From Verrucomicrobiota bacterium (lineage in GTDB: Bacteria > Verrucomicrobiota > Verrucomicrobiia > Limisphaerales > SXTU01): a stretch of DNA of 38,141 nucleotides. Of this stretch, positions 25,961 to 34,100 are shown piece by piece. Numbering within the stretch: the first letter of the stretch is position 1; the number at the start of each line of letters is the position of its first letter. The stretch is from positions 1-38,141 of the forward strand of contig JACRKB010000083.1 in the NCBI GenBank assembly GCA_016235545.1, written 5' to 3'. Under the pieces are notes generated by a model. It saw only the letters and a list, made by a program, of their open reading frames with translations, made no database searches and had not been told where the DNA came from. A program made the translations under genes and the position numbers.

Positions 25961-26176
25961 TCAGTCGCCCCCGCCGCCGTCTCCTCCTCCACCTCCGTCA
26001 CTGCCGCTGTCGCTGTTGCCGGAATCGGAGCCGTCATGCAAGTGGCCGGAGTCGCTTCCGGAAGACGAGGAGCCACCTGAGTCGCGTTTGTTGCTGGCAC
26101 GCATCGCCGCCACGATGAGCCACACGAGGATGCCGAGCGCGCCGACGGCAACGAAGATGACGATGAGAGAGTTCAT
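25961..26176 (-). CDS. small single-TM protein with Ser/Gly/Asp low-complexity tail
   Basis: MNSLIVIFVAVGALGILVWLIVAAMRASNKRDSGGSSSSGSDSGHLHDGSDSGNSDSGSDGGGGGDGGGGD: one strong TM helix, Arg/Lys after the membrane, then repetitive tail. Confidence 0.6.
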   Translation of the reverse strand: MNSLIVIFVAVGALGILVWLIVAAMRASNKRDSGGSSSSGSDSGHLHDGSDSGNSDSGSDGGGGGDGGGGD

Positions 26177-26199
26177 GCGGGGTCACGTTTCAGCCAACC

Positions 26200-26377
26200 A
26201 TGCCGTTGATGTCTGGGTGGAACGGGCCACCGGCCCGTTCTCGGCGGCAACCTGCCGCCGAGTTTGTTCACACGCAACGCCCAAACCAAATGGTGTGCGC
26301 TTTACGCACCACGAGCGGCGGGCGGGTCGCCCGCCGCAACGGGCCGGTGGCCCGTTCCACCCAGACTCCAACGGCAT
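26200..26377. repeat. four-hairpin palindromic element, family B, copy 2 (inverted relative to copy 1)
   Basis: About 40-bp terminal inverted repeat ATGCCGTTGATGTCTGGGTGGAACGGGCCACCGGCCCGTT with 2 mismatches. Hairpins at 26221-26239, 26240-26262, 26315-26337 and 26338-26356. Confidence 0.88.
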
Positions 26378-26391
26378 CGTTCCGGTTCAGC

Positions 26392-27522
26392 TCACCCATA
26401 CACCGACTGCAGCTTCAGCTCGAAGGCCGGGAACACCTTCGCCAAGTCCACCTGCGGGCTGTGGCGTTGCAGGATGGGCGCGAGCACGTCGCGGTAGTTG
26501 ATGGTCACGGGCAAATCGCCAGGGCCTTCGAGCACGTCCTTCGTCAAGCCCGGCCACTTTGCCACCACGCGACCGCCCTTCACGCCGCCACCCATCAGGA
26601 ACATCACGCTGCCGCGCCCGTGGTCCGTGCCGAACGCGGAGTTCTCGGCGAGCCGCCGGCCAAACTCCGTCATCACCACCACGGTGACATGCGCCATGTC
26701 CGCCTTGCCCATGTCGCGGTAGAACGCGCTGAGGCCTGCGTTCAGCTTGCGCATCTCCGGGTCCATGACTGCGCTCTGCGTGATGTGCGAGTCCCAGCCG
26801 CCGATGTCCAGCGACACCGCTTCGAGGCCGACGCGCGCCTTGATGAGCCGCGCGACCTGCTTCAAGCCCTGAGAGAAGTCGTCGCGCTCGTAGTTCGCGC
26901 CGTGGGCCGGGGAGTAAGTGGCGTTGCGCAACTTCTCGATGCGGCGGAGGGCTTCGAGCGTGTCTTTGGCGGACGCGCCGAGGGCGTCGTGCTCCTTCGC
27001 GTAGAGTTTCTTCAGGCTGTCCTGGAGCGGGCCGCCACCCTTGCCGAGCGTGAAATCCTCCAGCGACCGCATCACCGTGGCGGAGGGAGCGCCGCGCAGG
27101 CTCTCGGGCAGCGCGCGGCTCACGGCGATGGCCGAGAGCGCGCCGGAGGTCGTCGCGCCACGGAAGCGCAGGTAGCGCCCCAGCCAGCCGCCGGCCACGT
27201 CGCCCGCGCGCTCCATCAAGTCCTGCGCCTCGAAGTGCGACCGCGTGGAGTCCTCGGACCCGACGGCGTGGACCACCGCGAGCGCGCCGTCGTGGTAGGG
27301 CGCGGCGAGGTCTTTGAGAATCGGGTTGAGGACGAAACCGCCGTGGAGCTTCGCAGCGCCGGTGTCCGTGTCCTTGATGGCGATGCGGGGGCGGGCGCGG
27401 TGATAGCCGTCGTCGTGCGCGGGCGCGACCATGTTCAACCCGTCCGCGCCGCCGCGCAGGAAGACGACGACGAGGGTCTTGAGATTGTCGCCGTTGCCGG
27501 TGAGGGAGGCTTTGGTGCTCAT
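26392..27522 (-). CDS. DUF1501 domain-containing protein
   Basis: NLKTLVVVFLRGGADGLNMVAPAHDDGYHRARPRIAI, HVTVVVMTEFGRRLAENSAFGTDHGRGSVMFLMGGGVKGGRVVAKWPGL. Confidence 0.88.
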   Translation of the reverse strand: MSTKASLTGNGDNLKTLVVVFLRGGADGLNMVAPAHDDGYHRARPRIAIKDTDTGAAKLHGGFVLNPILKDLAAPYHDGALAVVHAVGSEDSTRSHFEAQDLMERAGDVAGGWLGRYLRFRGATTSGALSAIAVSRALPESLRGAPSATVMRSLEDFTLGKGGGPLQDSLKKLYAKEHDALGASAKDTLEALRRIEKLRNATYSPAHGANYERDDFSQGLKQVARLIKARVGLEAVSLDIGGWDSHITQSAVMDPEMRKLNAGLSAFYRDMGKADMAHVTVVVMTEFGRRLAENSAFGTDHGRGSVMFLMGGGVKGGRVVAKWPGLTKDVLEGPGDLPVTINYRDVLAPILQRHSPQVDLAKVFPAFELKLQSVYG

Positions 27523-27609
27523 GGGCGAGGAAAGGTTTGGTCCGGCGGAAGGGATTTATTAGGAGAGCAGGAGGGCAGGAAAGAAACCGGTGTGCGGATG
27601 AAACGCATC

Positions 27610-27839
27610 GCGCTGGAGGCGCGGTTGAAGGTAGCCGGTGGGAAGCCGCGACCCACGGGAGCGGCGCACCCACCGGACCCAATGCGAAACGCCACGCGCC
27701 CCGGAGGGGCGAATGAGGGCCGTGAAAAGGTGGCGTTCATGCGCCCCTCCGGGGCGCGGGAGATTCGCGGACGTGGACCGGTGGGTGCGCCTGCTGGCGC
27801 AGGCTTCCCACCGGCTACCATCATGCGCGCCTCCGGCGC
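27610..27839. repeat. nested palindromic element with 38-bp arms
   Basis: 27610-27647 vs reverse complement of 27802-27839: 34 of 38 identical. Inner inverted repeats CGCCCCGGAGGGGCG / CGCCCCTCCGGGGCG. Confidence 0.85.
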
Positions 27840-27849
27840 GAGGCGAATC

Positions 27850-28062
27850 GAATCCCCACGGGATTCCGGCGCAAAGCCCAAGGTTGGGGCGAAGCACCTG
27901 CCTTGGGAACGCGGGGCCGAGGACGACAACCCCAACGGGGTTGTGGCGCGTGCGGCGGATGGGCCGCAACCCCGTTGGGGTTGGGCGGGGTTTTGAATCG
28001 TGTTCCCAGGGTAGCTCGTGCCTCGCAACCCTGGGCTGGAGGCCGGAATCCCATTGGGATTC
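27850..28062. repeat. nested palindromic element with 61-bp imperfect arms
   Basis: GAATCCCCACGGGATTCCGGCGC...CCTTGGGAAC (27850-27910) vs reverse complement of 28002-28062, GAATCCCAATGGGATTCCGGCCTCC...CCCTGGGAAC. Inner ACAACCCCAACGGGGTTGTGGC / GCCGCAACCCCGTTGGGGTTG. Confidence 0.8.
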
Positions 28063-28131
28063 AGAGGCAGGCCGTTGCCGGTGATGGAGGTTTGGGTGCT
28101 CATGTGATTGGCAGATGGTGCTGCGCGACTT

Positions 28132-28455
28132 TCACCAGTTTAGATTGATGGAGCCGCATTTCTTGCACTCTGCCCGTGTGCTCTCGGCCAGCGGTGTTGA
28201 ACATCTGTGACAGATGCGATTGCTCCGAGAGAGGTGCTGCATCACAGCTTTGGCGTCTCCGAGTTCGACACCAGACAACTCTCGGATGAAACGAATTGCC
28301 TCAATTTGCCGGTTATTCCTTACCAACTGAGCGAACTCAGTTTGTTCGGACTCTAAAACGTGGGGCACGCGAAAGGATGCACCGCACCGTTGGCAGAACA
28401 CCGGCTCCGCCTCCTCACGTCGGCGGCTACGGACGTCGTGTGTATCCGGGTTCAT
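28132..28455 (-). CDS. small zinc-ribbon protein with ribosomal L7/L12 C-terminal-like segment
   Basis: VFCQRCGASFRVPH ... QLVRNNRQIEAIRFIRELSGVELGDAKAVMQHL ... ICHRCSTPLAESTRAECKKCGSINLNW. ATG at 28455 or GTG at 28401. Confidence 0.65.
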   Translation of the reverse strand: MNPDTHDVRSRRREEAEPVFCQRCGASFRVPHVLESEQTEFAQLVRNNRQIEAIRFIRELSGVELGDAKAVMQHLSRSNRICHRCSTPLAESTRAECKKCGSINLNW

Positions 28456-28471
28456 CAGTGTCCATCCGTGG

Positions 28472-29998
28472 TTAGCACTTCTGGAAACGTGGCGAGGCCA
28501 GCAGCAGGGCGAGCGGGGCACCGGATTCCTTGCACGCGGTGATTTCGTCGGCACTCGGGGCGCGGCCGAGCAGGTGGGCCATCTGGTTTTCCTCGGTCGC
28601 GAAGCTGGCGCGGAGCTTGTCGGCGTCGAGCTTGGTTTCCTTGCCGAGTTCGTTCTTGGTCAGCGCGACGGCGAAGTTCCAGCGCCATAGCAGCGTGCCC
28701 AGCCACGGGGCGGCTTCCTCCGGGTAGCCGTCGGGCGTCGGGTAGTGGAAGGGCGCGTGGCCCATGCGCAGGAGGTAGTCCTGAATCGCGTGGCCCGCGT
28801 CGGTGGTGGCGTGCGTGGCGCGCAGCGTGGAGACGATGTAGTGGAACGGGCGCTTGAGCTTGTTGCCGCGCGTGGTGAGGAAGGCGTCGGTGGCGAAGAG
28901 CGCGCGCAGCGTGGCCGGGATGTCGCCACCGGACGCGATGAACTTCTCCGCGACCGTGCTGACGGCGGCGGCGGGCGGGGCGTCCGCGATGAAGCGCTGG
29001 CAGAGCTTGGTGGCGATGAACTTCGCGGTGGCCGGATGCAGGCCCACGATGCCGAGCACGGTGTCCAGTTCGGCGCGGCCCAGCTTCTCGATTTCCGCCG
29101 CGTTGGCCTTCTTCGGAATTGCCGGGATGACGTGACCGAGAACCACCTTTTCACCGCGGTCGTGCTGGAAGGGTTTGAACTCGACGCTGCCGAGGTTGAG
29201 CTTGCTGCGGTGCGTTTCCTGCACGGCCCAGCCGGTGAGGCAACGCGCGACTTCCATCACGTCCTTCTGCGAGTAGCCGCCGTGGACGCCGAGGGTGTGC
29301 AGTTCCAGCAGCTCGCGCGCGTAGTTTTCGTTGGGCTTGTCGGCGTCGTTGGCCTTCTTGTTCACGCGGCCGTCGAGATACCAGAGCATCGCGGGACTGA
29401 GCGCCGAGGCGCGGAGCATGGCGGGGAACTTGCCCAGCGCGTGGGCACGGATGACGTCGCGGTCGTCGGCGACCTTGAGCCACTTGGCGTCGCCCTTGGA
29501 GGGGTCAATGTTGAAGTGGTCGCTCCAGAAATTCACCATCACTTCGTAGAGCTGGCGTTCGGTGAAGACGGCGCGCAGCACGGTGCTGCGGACGAGGGCG
29601 TCGAGCAGGTGCTTCTCCTGATACTCGAAGAGTTCGCCGAGCGGCTCGTTGAGCAACTCGAAGCGGCGGGTGGCGTTCTCGCAGTTCGGGTCGTCAATCT
29701 TCTCGTGCGCGAGCTGCTGGTCGAGGAACGCGGCGAAGGCGGCTTCCTCGGTCACGCCGAGCTTGCGCGTGCGGTGGTAGTCCCAAGGCCGCGCGCCGAA
29801 GGTGAGGCGGTTCAACGCGTGCGAGACGAGGTCAATGTCCTTGCCGGTGGGCGTGGTGTAAGGGCCATCCGGCGGCGCGGCGGCGCGGCGTCCGGGCAGC
29901 AGCGCCGCGGGGACTTCGAGCTTGTCACAGCCGACGGCGACGGCGGCGAGCGACGCGGCGGAACCGGTCTGGAGGAAGTGGCGGCGGGAGAAGTTCAT
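28472..29998 (-). CDS. DUF1800 domain-containing protein with Tat-like signal
   Basis: MNFSRRHFLQTGSAASLAAVAVGC, VSHALNRLTFGARPWDYHR, MVNFWSDHFNID, ENYARELLELHTLGVHGGYSQKDVMEVARCLTGW. Confidence 0.9.
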   Translation of the reverse strand: MNFSRRHFLQTGSAASLAAVAVGCDKLEVPAALLPGRRAAAPPDGPYTTPTGKDIDLVSHALNRLTFGARPWDYHRTRKLGVTEEAAFAAFLDQQLAHEKIDDPNCENATRRFELLNEPLGELFEYQEKHLLDALVRSTVLRAVFTERQLYEVMVNFWSDHFNIDPSKGDAKWLKVADDRDVIRAHALGKFPAMLRASALSPAMLWYLDGRVNKKANDADKPNENYARELLELHTLGVHGGYSQKDVMEVARCLTGWAVQETHRSKLNLGSVEFKPFQHDRGEKVVLGHVIPAIPKKANAAEIEKLGRAELDTVLGIVGLHPATAKFIATKLCQRFIADAPPAAAVSTVAEKFIASGGDIPATLRALFATDAFLTTRGNKLKRPFHYIVSTLRATHATTDAGHAIQDYLLRMGHAPFHYPTPDGYPEEAAPWLGTLLWRWNFAVALTKNELGKETKLDADKLRASFATEENQMAHLLGRAPSADEITACKESGAPLALLLASPRFQKC

Positions 29999-30019
29999 CC
30001 TGATTTCGGTAGTTGAAAC

Positions 30020-30165
30020 TTAACGCAAAGACGCAATGGCGCAGAGCTGCAAAGGAAACCGGCTTGGATGGTTGCCCTCCCACACTCTCCGCGCAGGTGA
30101 ACGGGGTTCCGCTTGGCGACACAAACAAATTTCTTCCCCTCTGCGTCTATGCGTCTTTGCGTTAA
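30020..30165. repeat. inverted repeat element with TTAACGCAAAGACGCA arms
   Basis: TTAACGCAAAGACGCAATGGCGCAGAG (30020-30046) vs reverse complement of 30139-30165, TTAACGCAAAGACGCATAGACGCAGAG. Confidence 0.85.
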
Positions 30166-30180
30166 CTGCGGTTTCTAGGT

Positions 30181-30717
30181 TCATGCGGTTACGGGGACGG
30201 CGGTCGGTTCTGTCGTGGGCAGCGCGGGAGTCGCAGTGTTTGCCGCCTTCGCCTCGCGGATAGCGAAGACCAGCGCCGCGAAGCCGCTCACCAGCGTCCA
30301 GATGCTCAGGCCCATCCAGCCGATGAAGGGCAGCAGATACGTGAGCGTGAGCACGATGCCGCCGCGCAGCACGCGCCGCCACGGCTGCGACTCGTCAATG
30401 GGCGAGGGGAGGCCGGCGCCGATGCGCTTGGCGAAGCCGGCGGAGCCAGCGAGGCCACCGATGACCACGACGCCCAGGATGCTGATGGCGGCGATGTTCA
30501 TCAGCGGATTGTTGGCGGCCTTGGAGAGCGCGAGCGCGAGGCCGAGGAGCGGGGCGCACATGGCGAGCCCGGCGAAGGTGAGCTTCCACGGGCGGCGGTA
30601 TTGGTCACGCGCGCGCTCGACGAGGGCGGGGAAGAGCGCCTCGGACGCGAGCCAGAAGGCAAGGTAGATGAGCAGGCCGCCGAGGATGGAGAGGAAGTAT
30701 TTGAGGATGTCTGCCAT
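30181..30717 (-). CDS. hypothetical multi-pass membrane protein
   Basis: MADILKYFLSILGGLLIYLAFWLASEALFPALVERARDQYRR...LTFAGLAMCAPLLGLALALS...IAAISILGVVVIGGLAG...GIVLTLTYLLPFIGWMGLSIWTLVSGFAALVFAI. Several hydrophobic helices. Confidence 0.65.
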   Translation of the reverse strand: MADILKYFLSILGGLLIYLAFWLASEALFPALVERARDQYRRPWKLTFAGLAMCAPLLGLALALSKAANNPLMNIAAISILGVVVIGGLAGSAGFAKRIGAGLPSPIDESQPWRRVLRGGIVLTLTYLLPFIGWMGLSIWTLVSGFAALVFAIREAKAANTATPALPTTEPTAVPVTA

Positions 30718-31114
30718 TATCATAGGTCAGGTGTGCTGAGGTGACGTTCATGGCAGCCGGTTGTTACGAACTGAGCTAGGGCTGCGCTACGCAAGATACG
30801 ACACGGGGGTTGTGTGGGAAGTTTCAAGTTTGTGCCGGACGCGGCGGGGCGCATCTGCGTTTTCTTTCATCCCGAACTCTGAAGCAGAGGCTGAAGGCCT
30901 GCCGCATAACAGCCCAGAGCGACACCCTGTGTATAAGGAATCAATGCTTCGCCGCCTGAAGGGGCGGGACATTTTTGAGCCGCCCTTTCAGGGCGTTGCC
31001 ATTCGTGGTCGCGTGTCCCGGCGCGTTGCCGCGGGCCGGCATGTGATGCTCCTTCGGAGCGCCGACTTCGGCCCTTGGGCATGGGAGGTGGAATCCGCTT
31101 CGTGAACCCGCCGG

Positions 31115-34100
31115 CTATGGGCGGCGCAGACGAAGGAAGAACGGCCCGCTGCCGAGCGAGTTCGTGGTCACGAAGTCGCTGTTGACGATGGACAGCGTGT
31201 TGGTCGCGTCCACCCAGTTTTGAAGGCCCAGATTTGTCGCTGTCTGGAGGATGAAAGCGGACGCGCTCACGGGCCAGGAGATGACCAGCTTTCCGCCGGA
31301 CAGGGAAAAGCTGAGCGTGGGCGTGACCGCGCCACCGATGAAGGAGTTGAACCGCATCACGAACAAATCCTCACCGCCCGCGCTCGTGGGAGTTCCGTTG
31401 CCCAGCGTGCCGGTGCCGGTGAAGTAGCCGGTCACGACCGCGTTGCCCGCTGCGTCGGCAGCGATGCCCAGGCCGGAGTCGCCGTTCAGGTCCGTGCCGC
31501 CCGCCTGCTGGGCGAAGGTGAAATTCCCGCTCGCGTCCAGCCGTGTCACGAAGGCGTCGAAGGTGCCGATGATGCCGCTCAAGTTGATTGCGCCAAACGA
31601 CGCGGCGCCGCCGAAGTAGCCGGTGACGTGGACGTTGCCGGAGGGGTCCACCGCCACGCCGCGCGCGGCGTCCGCGCTCTGGCCGCCGGCAGACCGCGCC
31701 CAGAGCGCGGAGCCGCTGGTGTTGAACTTGGCGATGAAAATGTCGGACGCCCCGCCGGCACTGGTTAGATTCGTGACGCCAAATGCAGCGGTGCCGCCAA
31801 ACTCGCCGACGATGTGCGCATTGCCGGCGGCGTCCACGGCGAGGCCGTTGGGCCGTTCATCGCCGGTGCCGCCTGCCTGGCGCACCCATAGCAGCGTTCC
31901 GGCTGGGTCAAGCTTGGAGAGGAAAACATCGCCGGAGCCGCGGTTGGTGAGCAGCACGCCGCCGAAGTCCGCCAACGGGCTGAGGAAGGTGCCGGTGACA
32001 TACACGTTGCCGGCCGCGTCCGAGCCGATGCCGGTGCCGGTGTCGTAAGTGCCGCCGCTGAAGCTGCCGGACTTGCGCGCCCACACGGGGTTGCCGGCGT
32101 TGTCATACTTGGCGACCAAGATGCGGCCCAAGTTCGTGAGCGCCGCCGTGCCGAAGGTGTCCTGCACGGAGCGCCCGGTGATCAGCACGTTGCCCGCCGG
32201 GTCCAGCGCGATGGCCTCGCCCGTGTCTGAGGTGAATTCCGCGCCAGTGCCGCGCACCCAGACCAGGTTGCCGGCGGAGTCGTATTTCGCGACGAAGATG
32301 TCCGCGTAGGAAGATGGGCTGCTGTTGCTCAGAGAAGTGGTGGAGAAGGTGGCGACGGCCTCGAAGCTGCCGGTGATGTAGCAGTTGCCGCTGGCATCCA
32401 CGGCGATGCCGGCCCCGGTGTCGAACCCGGGGCCGCCGGCCCTTCGAGCCCAAAGCAGTTGGCCGCTCCCGTCATGCTTGGCCACGAAGATGTCGCTCTG
32501 CCCGGCGCTGGTCAGCGTGGTCGCGCCGAAGGTGGCGGTGCCGTTGAAGGTGCCGGTGACGAAGGCGTTGCCCGCAGGGTCCAGCGCGATGGCGCGGCCG
32601 ACGTCAGAGCCGGAGCCGCCGGCGGTCGAGGCCCACGGCACTGTCACGCTCAGAGGCAGGACGGTGAGCACTGCGGCGGCGCTTGTGCGCTGGCCCAGCG
32701 CGTTGGCGACAGCCAGGGAATAGAGGCCGCTGTGCGAGGCGGCGGCGCTGGCGATGCTGAAGGCGGTGTTGGTCGCGCCGGGCAAATCCGCGCCGTTGAA
32801 GCGCCACTGGTAGGTGAATGGCGCGTTGCCCAGCACCGTGGCTGTGAAGGAAACCTGCGCGCCGGAGGTGACGATCCGGCTGGCCGGCGGGACCACGAAG
32901 AAGGGCGGCGAGTCCACCGTCAGCGTGGCGATGGAGCTGGTGACGGAGCCAAGCGAGTTGGTCACCACGACGGTGTAGCTGCCGGCGTTGGTGATCTGTG
33001 TCACGGGCAGGAACAGTGTGGAGCTGATCGCGCCGGGGACGGTGTTGCCGTTCAACAGCCAGCGGTAGGCCAGCGGTTCGGAGCCGGTGGCGGTGACGCT
33101 GAAGGTCACGGGGTCGCCCGCGACTGCGGCGATGCTTGCCGGCTGCGCTGTGATGGCCGGGGCCGAGTTGACGCCCAGCGTGGCGGTGGCGCTGAAGGTG
33201 AAGCCATTGGAGTTGGCGACGCGCGCGGCGTAACCGCCGGCCTGGGCGAGCTGGACGTTCGTGACGGTGAGCGTGATGTTGGTCTCGCCGGGCAGATTGA
33301 AGCCGTTGAAGCGCCACTGATATGTGAGCGGCGCGGCGCTGAAGGCAGTCAGGCTGAAGGTGGCGGTGGCGCCGGGATTGACTGTCACGTTCAACGGGTT
33401 GGCGGTGATGCGCGGCGGCAGAGTGTCACCGAGCAACTGGACTGCGGCGTTGGGCAGGAGCCAGACGCCCCGGCCCATCGTGCTGACGACCAGCGCGTCC
33501 GTGGCGGCATCGTAGTCCGTGTCCCAGACCAGCGCGTTGGGGAAGGTGCTGCTGACGCGGCTCCACACTCCGGGCTGGTCCGTGCGGGACAGGAAGATGC
33601 CCACGTCCGTGCCGACGAGGATTCCGTTGACGCCGAAGCCCGGCAGATAGCGCAGGCACCAGATGCGGCCCACGCCGGTGAGGTTGCCGGTGAGGTTGCT
33701 CCACGATGTGCCGCCGTTGGCCGTGCGATGGACGGACTGGCTGTCGCACACATACGCGGTCATGAAGTCGGCGGAGTCCAGTGCGATGGCGGTGACGGAA
33801 GTGCCGGGGAAGGGCGAGGTGGTCGGGTTCAGCGCGAGCGAGTTGTTGGTGCGCAGGAGCACCACGCTGCCTTCGCCGACGTAGAGCACGTCAGGATTGG
33901 CCGCGCCGTTGCGACGCCCGCCGTAGGCGAGCGGGGTGGGCGTGGCGTTGGCGAAAATGTTTGTGCCGACCACACGCAAGGTCTCGCCCTGGTCGAATGA
34001 TTCATACACGGCGACGGCCCCCACGAAGACGAGCCGCAGTGGGTCCACCGTGTTGATTTGCGCGGGGTTCACAAAATTTGGGAACTGGCGGAGGGAAACC

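Noticed and set aside
26200-27996. 598-aa plus-strand ORF
   Set aside because: Begins in a palindromic element, is antisense to DUF1501, and ends in another repeat.
27519-28103. 194-aa minus-strand ORF starting MSTQTSITGNG
   Set aside because: After the first 11 codons it is entirely repeat sequence. Treated as a duplicated gene start plus insertion, not a gene.
31290-32640. Possible tandem DNA repeat array or CRISPR-like periodicity
   Set aside because: Period is explained by SBBP protein repeats in frame; DNA units are divergent and have no spacer structure.
32459-34000. 513-aa plus-strand Gly/Ala/Arg-rich ORF
   Set aside because: Shadow frame opposite the SBBP/Ig gene.
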